Below are positions 63,941-64,000 of a stretch of DNA of 64,000 bases, one piece after another. The notes beneath the pieces were generated by a model, which had not been told where the DNA came from, ran no database searches, and was given only the letters and a program-made list of their open reading frames with translations. The position numbers and the translations under genes were made by a program. The stretch lies in contig CALTTC010000003.1 in assembly GCA_943908425.1 (NCBI GenBank), positions 84,419 through 148,418 on the forward strand. Reading direction: 5' to 3'. Positions within the stretch are counted from its first letter, which is position 1; each line of letters starts with the position of its first letter. This DNA is from an uncultured Moraxella sp. (GTDB lineage Bacteria > Pseudomonadota > Gammaproteobacteria > Pseudomonadales > Moraxellaceae).

Positions 63941-64000
63941 ATGATCAAGCGGTTACAAGCGGTTACAAGCGGTTACAAGCGGTTACAAGCGGTTACAAGC
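63941..64000 (+). CDS. Start of an ORF made of a 10-bp tandem repeat (candidate phase-variable gene), cut by the window edge
   Basis: AAGGT (63930-63934) lies 6 nt before an ATG at 63941, followed by ATC and then uninterrupted AAGCGGTTAC repeats to the edge. The reading is MIK then RLQAVTSGYK-type decapeptides, because three 10-bp units make one 30-bp coding period. No stop occurs in any frame of the repeat. Since 10 is not a multiple of 3, each gain or loss of a unit changes the frame of everything downstream, the arrangement of phase-variable surface or modification genes. A candidate -10 TAGAAT is at 63901. The product is not visible here. Confidence 0.55.
   Translation, partial: MIKRLQAVTSGYKRLQAVTS
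63947..64000 (+). repeat. 10-bp tandem repeat, at least five copies
   Basis: GGTTACAAGC occurs five times without error at 63951-64000, preceded by AAGC (63947-63950), and runs off the right edge. The true copy number is unknown from this window and may vary between cells. Confidence 0.95.

Noticed and set aside
63947..64000. Terminal repeat as a CRISPR array or cluster of DNA uptake signals
   Set aside because: There are no spacers between units, so it is not CRISPR. The unit resembles the ACAAGCGGT core of Actinobacillus uptake sequences, but this is tandem coding repetition and the same 9-mer is not clearly enriched elsewhere in the window.

Overview
The window looks like chromosomal core DNA of a gamma-proteobacterium of the Moraxellaceae, most likely Moraxella or a close relative. 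This is an inference from gene content and order (surA-lptD divergent from amgK-murU; rpsA-ihfB-lapA-pyrF; a loosened dcw cluster; a UmuDAb-type SOS setting with no LexA box at recA), from AT-rich spacers, and from an estimated mid-40s GC content. There is no rRNA, no complete mobile element, no prophage and no CRISPR array. Layout from left to right: the 5' part of dsbD is cut by the left edge; a three-gene type I secretion operon (TolC-like, ABC, HlyD) faces a secreted TPR-like protein; surA-lptD (envelope biogenesis) diverges from amgK-murU (peptidoglycan recycling); two tRNAs (Val, Asp) share one promoter and terminator. A 1-kb stretch of decayed genes (12.9-13.9 kb) follows, then an ArsR regulator with a palindromic operator and an OYE-family flavin oxidoreductase. 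Next come apaH, rsmA, pdxA (carrying repeat-derived insertions), dnaB, alr and a lipoprotein hydrolase. || 24.0-28.6 kb is a compact six-gene cluster, accB-accC-pxpB-pxpC-pxpA plus a second biotinyl-domain protein that lacks the biotin-accepting lysine. It contains the parts of a split urea-carboxylase-like enzyme joined to 5-oxoprolinase components. A hydrolase, the Fe-S carrier apbC, nnrS, lon, yciB-yciI, a small coiled-coil membrane protein, mnmC, a DUF2628-pilin fusion, trmB, recA-recX and a periplasmic broad-specificity racemase follow. || 45-58 kb is mostly leftward: a PHP phosphoesterase, then ftsZ, ftsA, ftsQ, ddl, murC, murG, gshB, pyrE, epmA and pyrF, separated by unusually long AT-rich spacers. 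58-63.7 kb is a tighter leftward block: RDD protein, ung, tadA, cmk, rpsA, ihfB, lapA, pyrF. The right edge cuts through a new rightward ORF whose first codons are a 10-bp tandem repeat. This is a candidate phase-variable gene and the most striking feature here. || Common themes are envelope assembly, peptidoglycan synthesis and recycling, DNA replication and repair, and translation. A second theme is replication slippage: short tandem duplications of 10-19 bp recur in spacers and inside genes (pdxA, the right-edge ORF).
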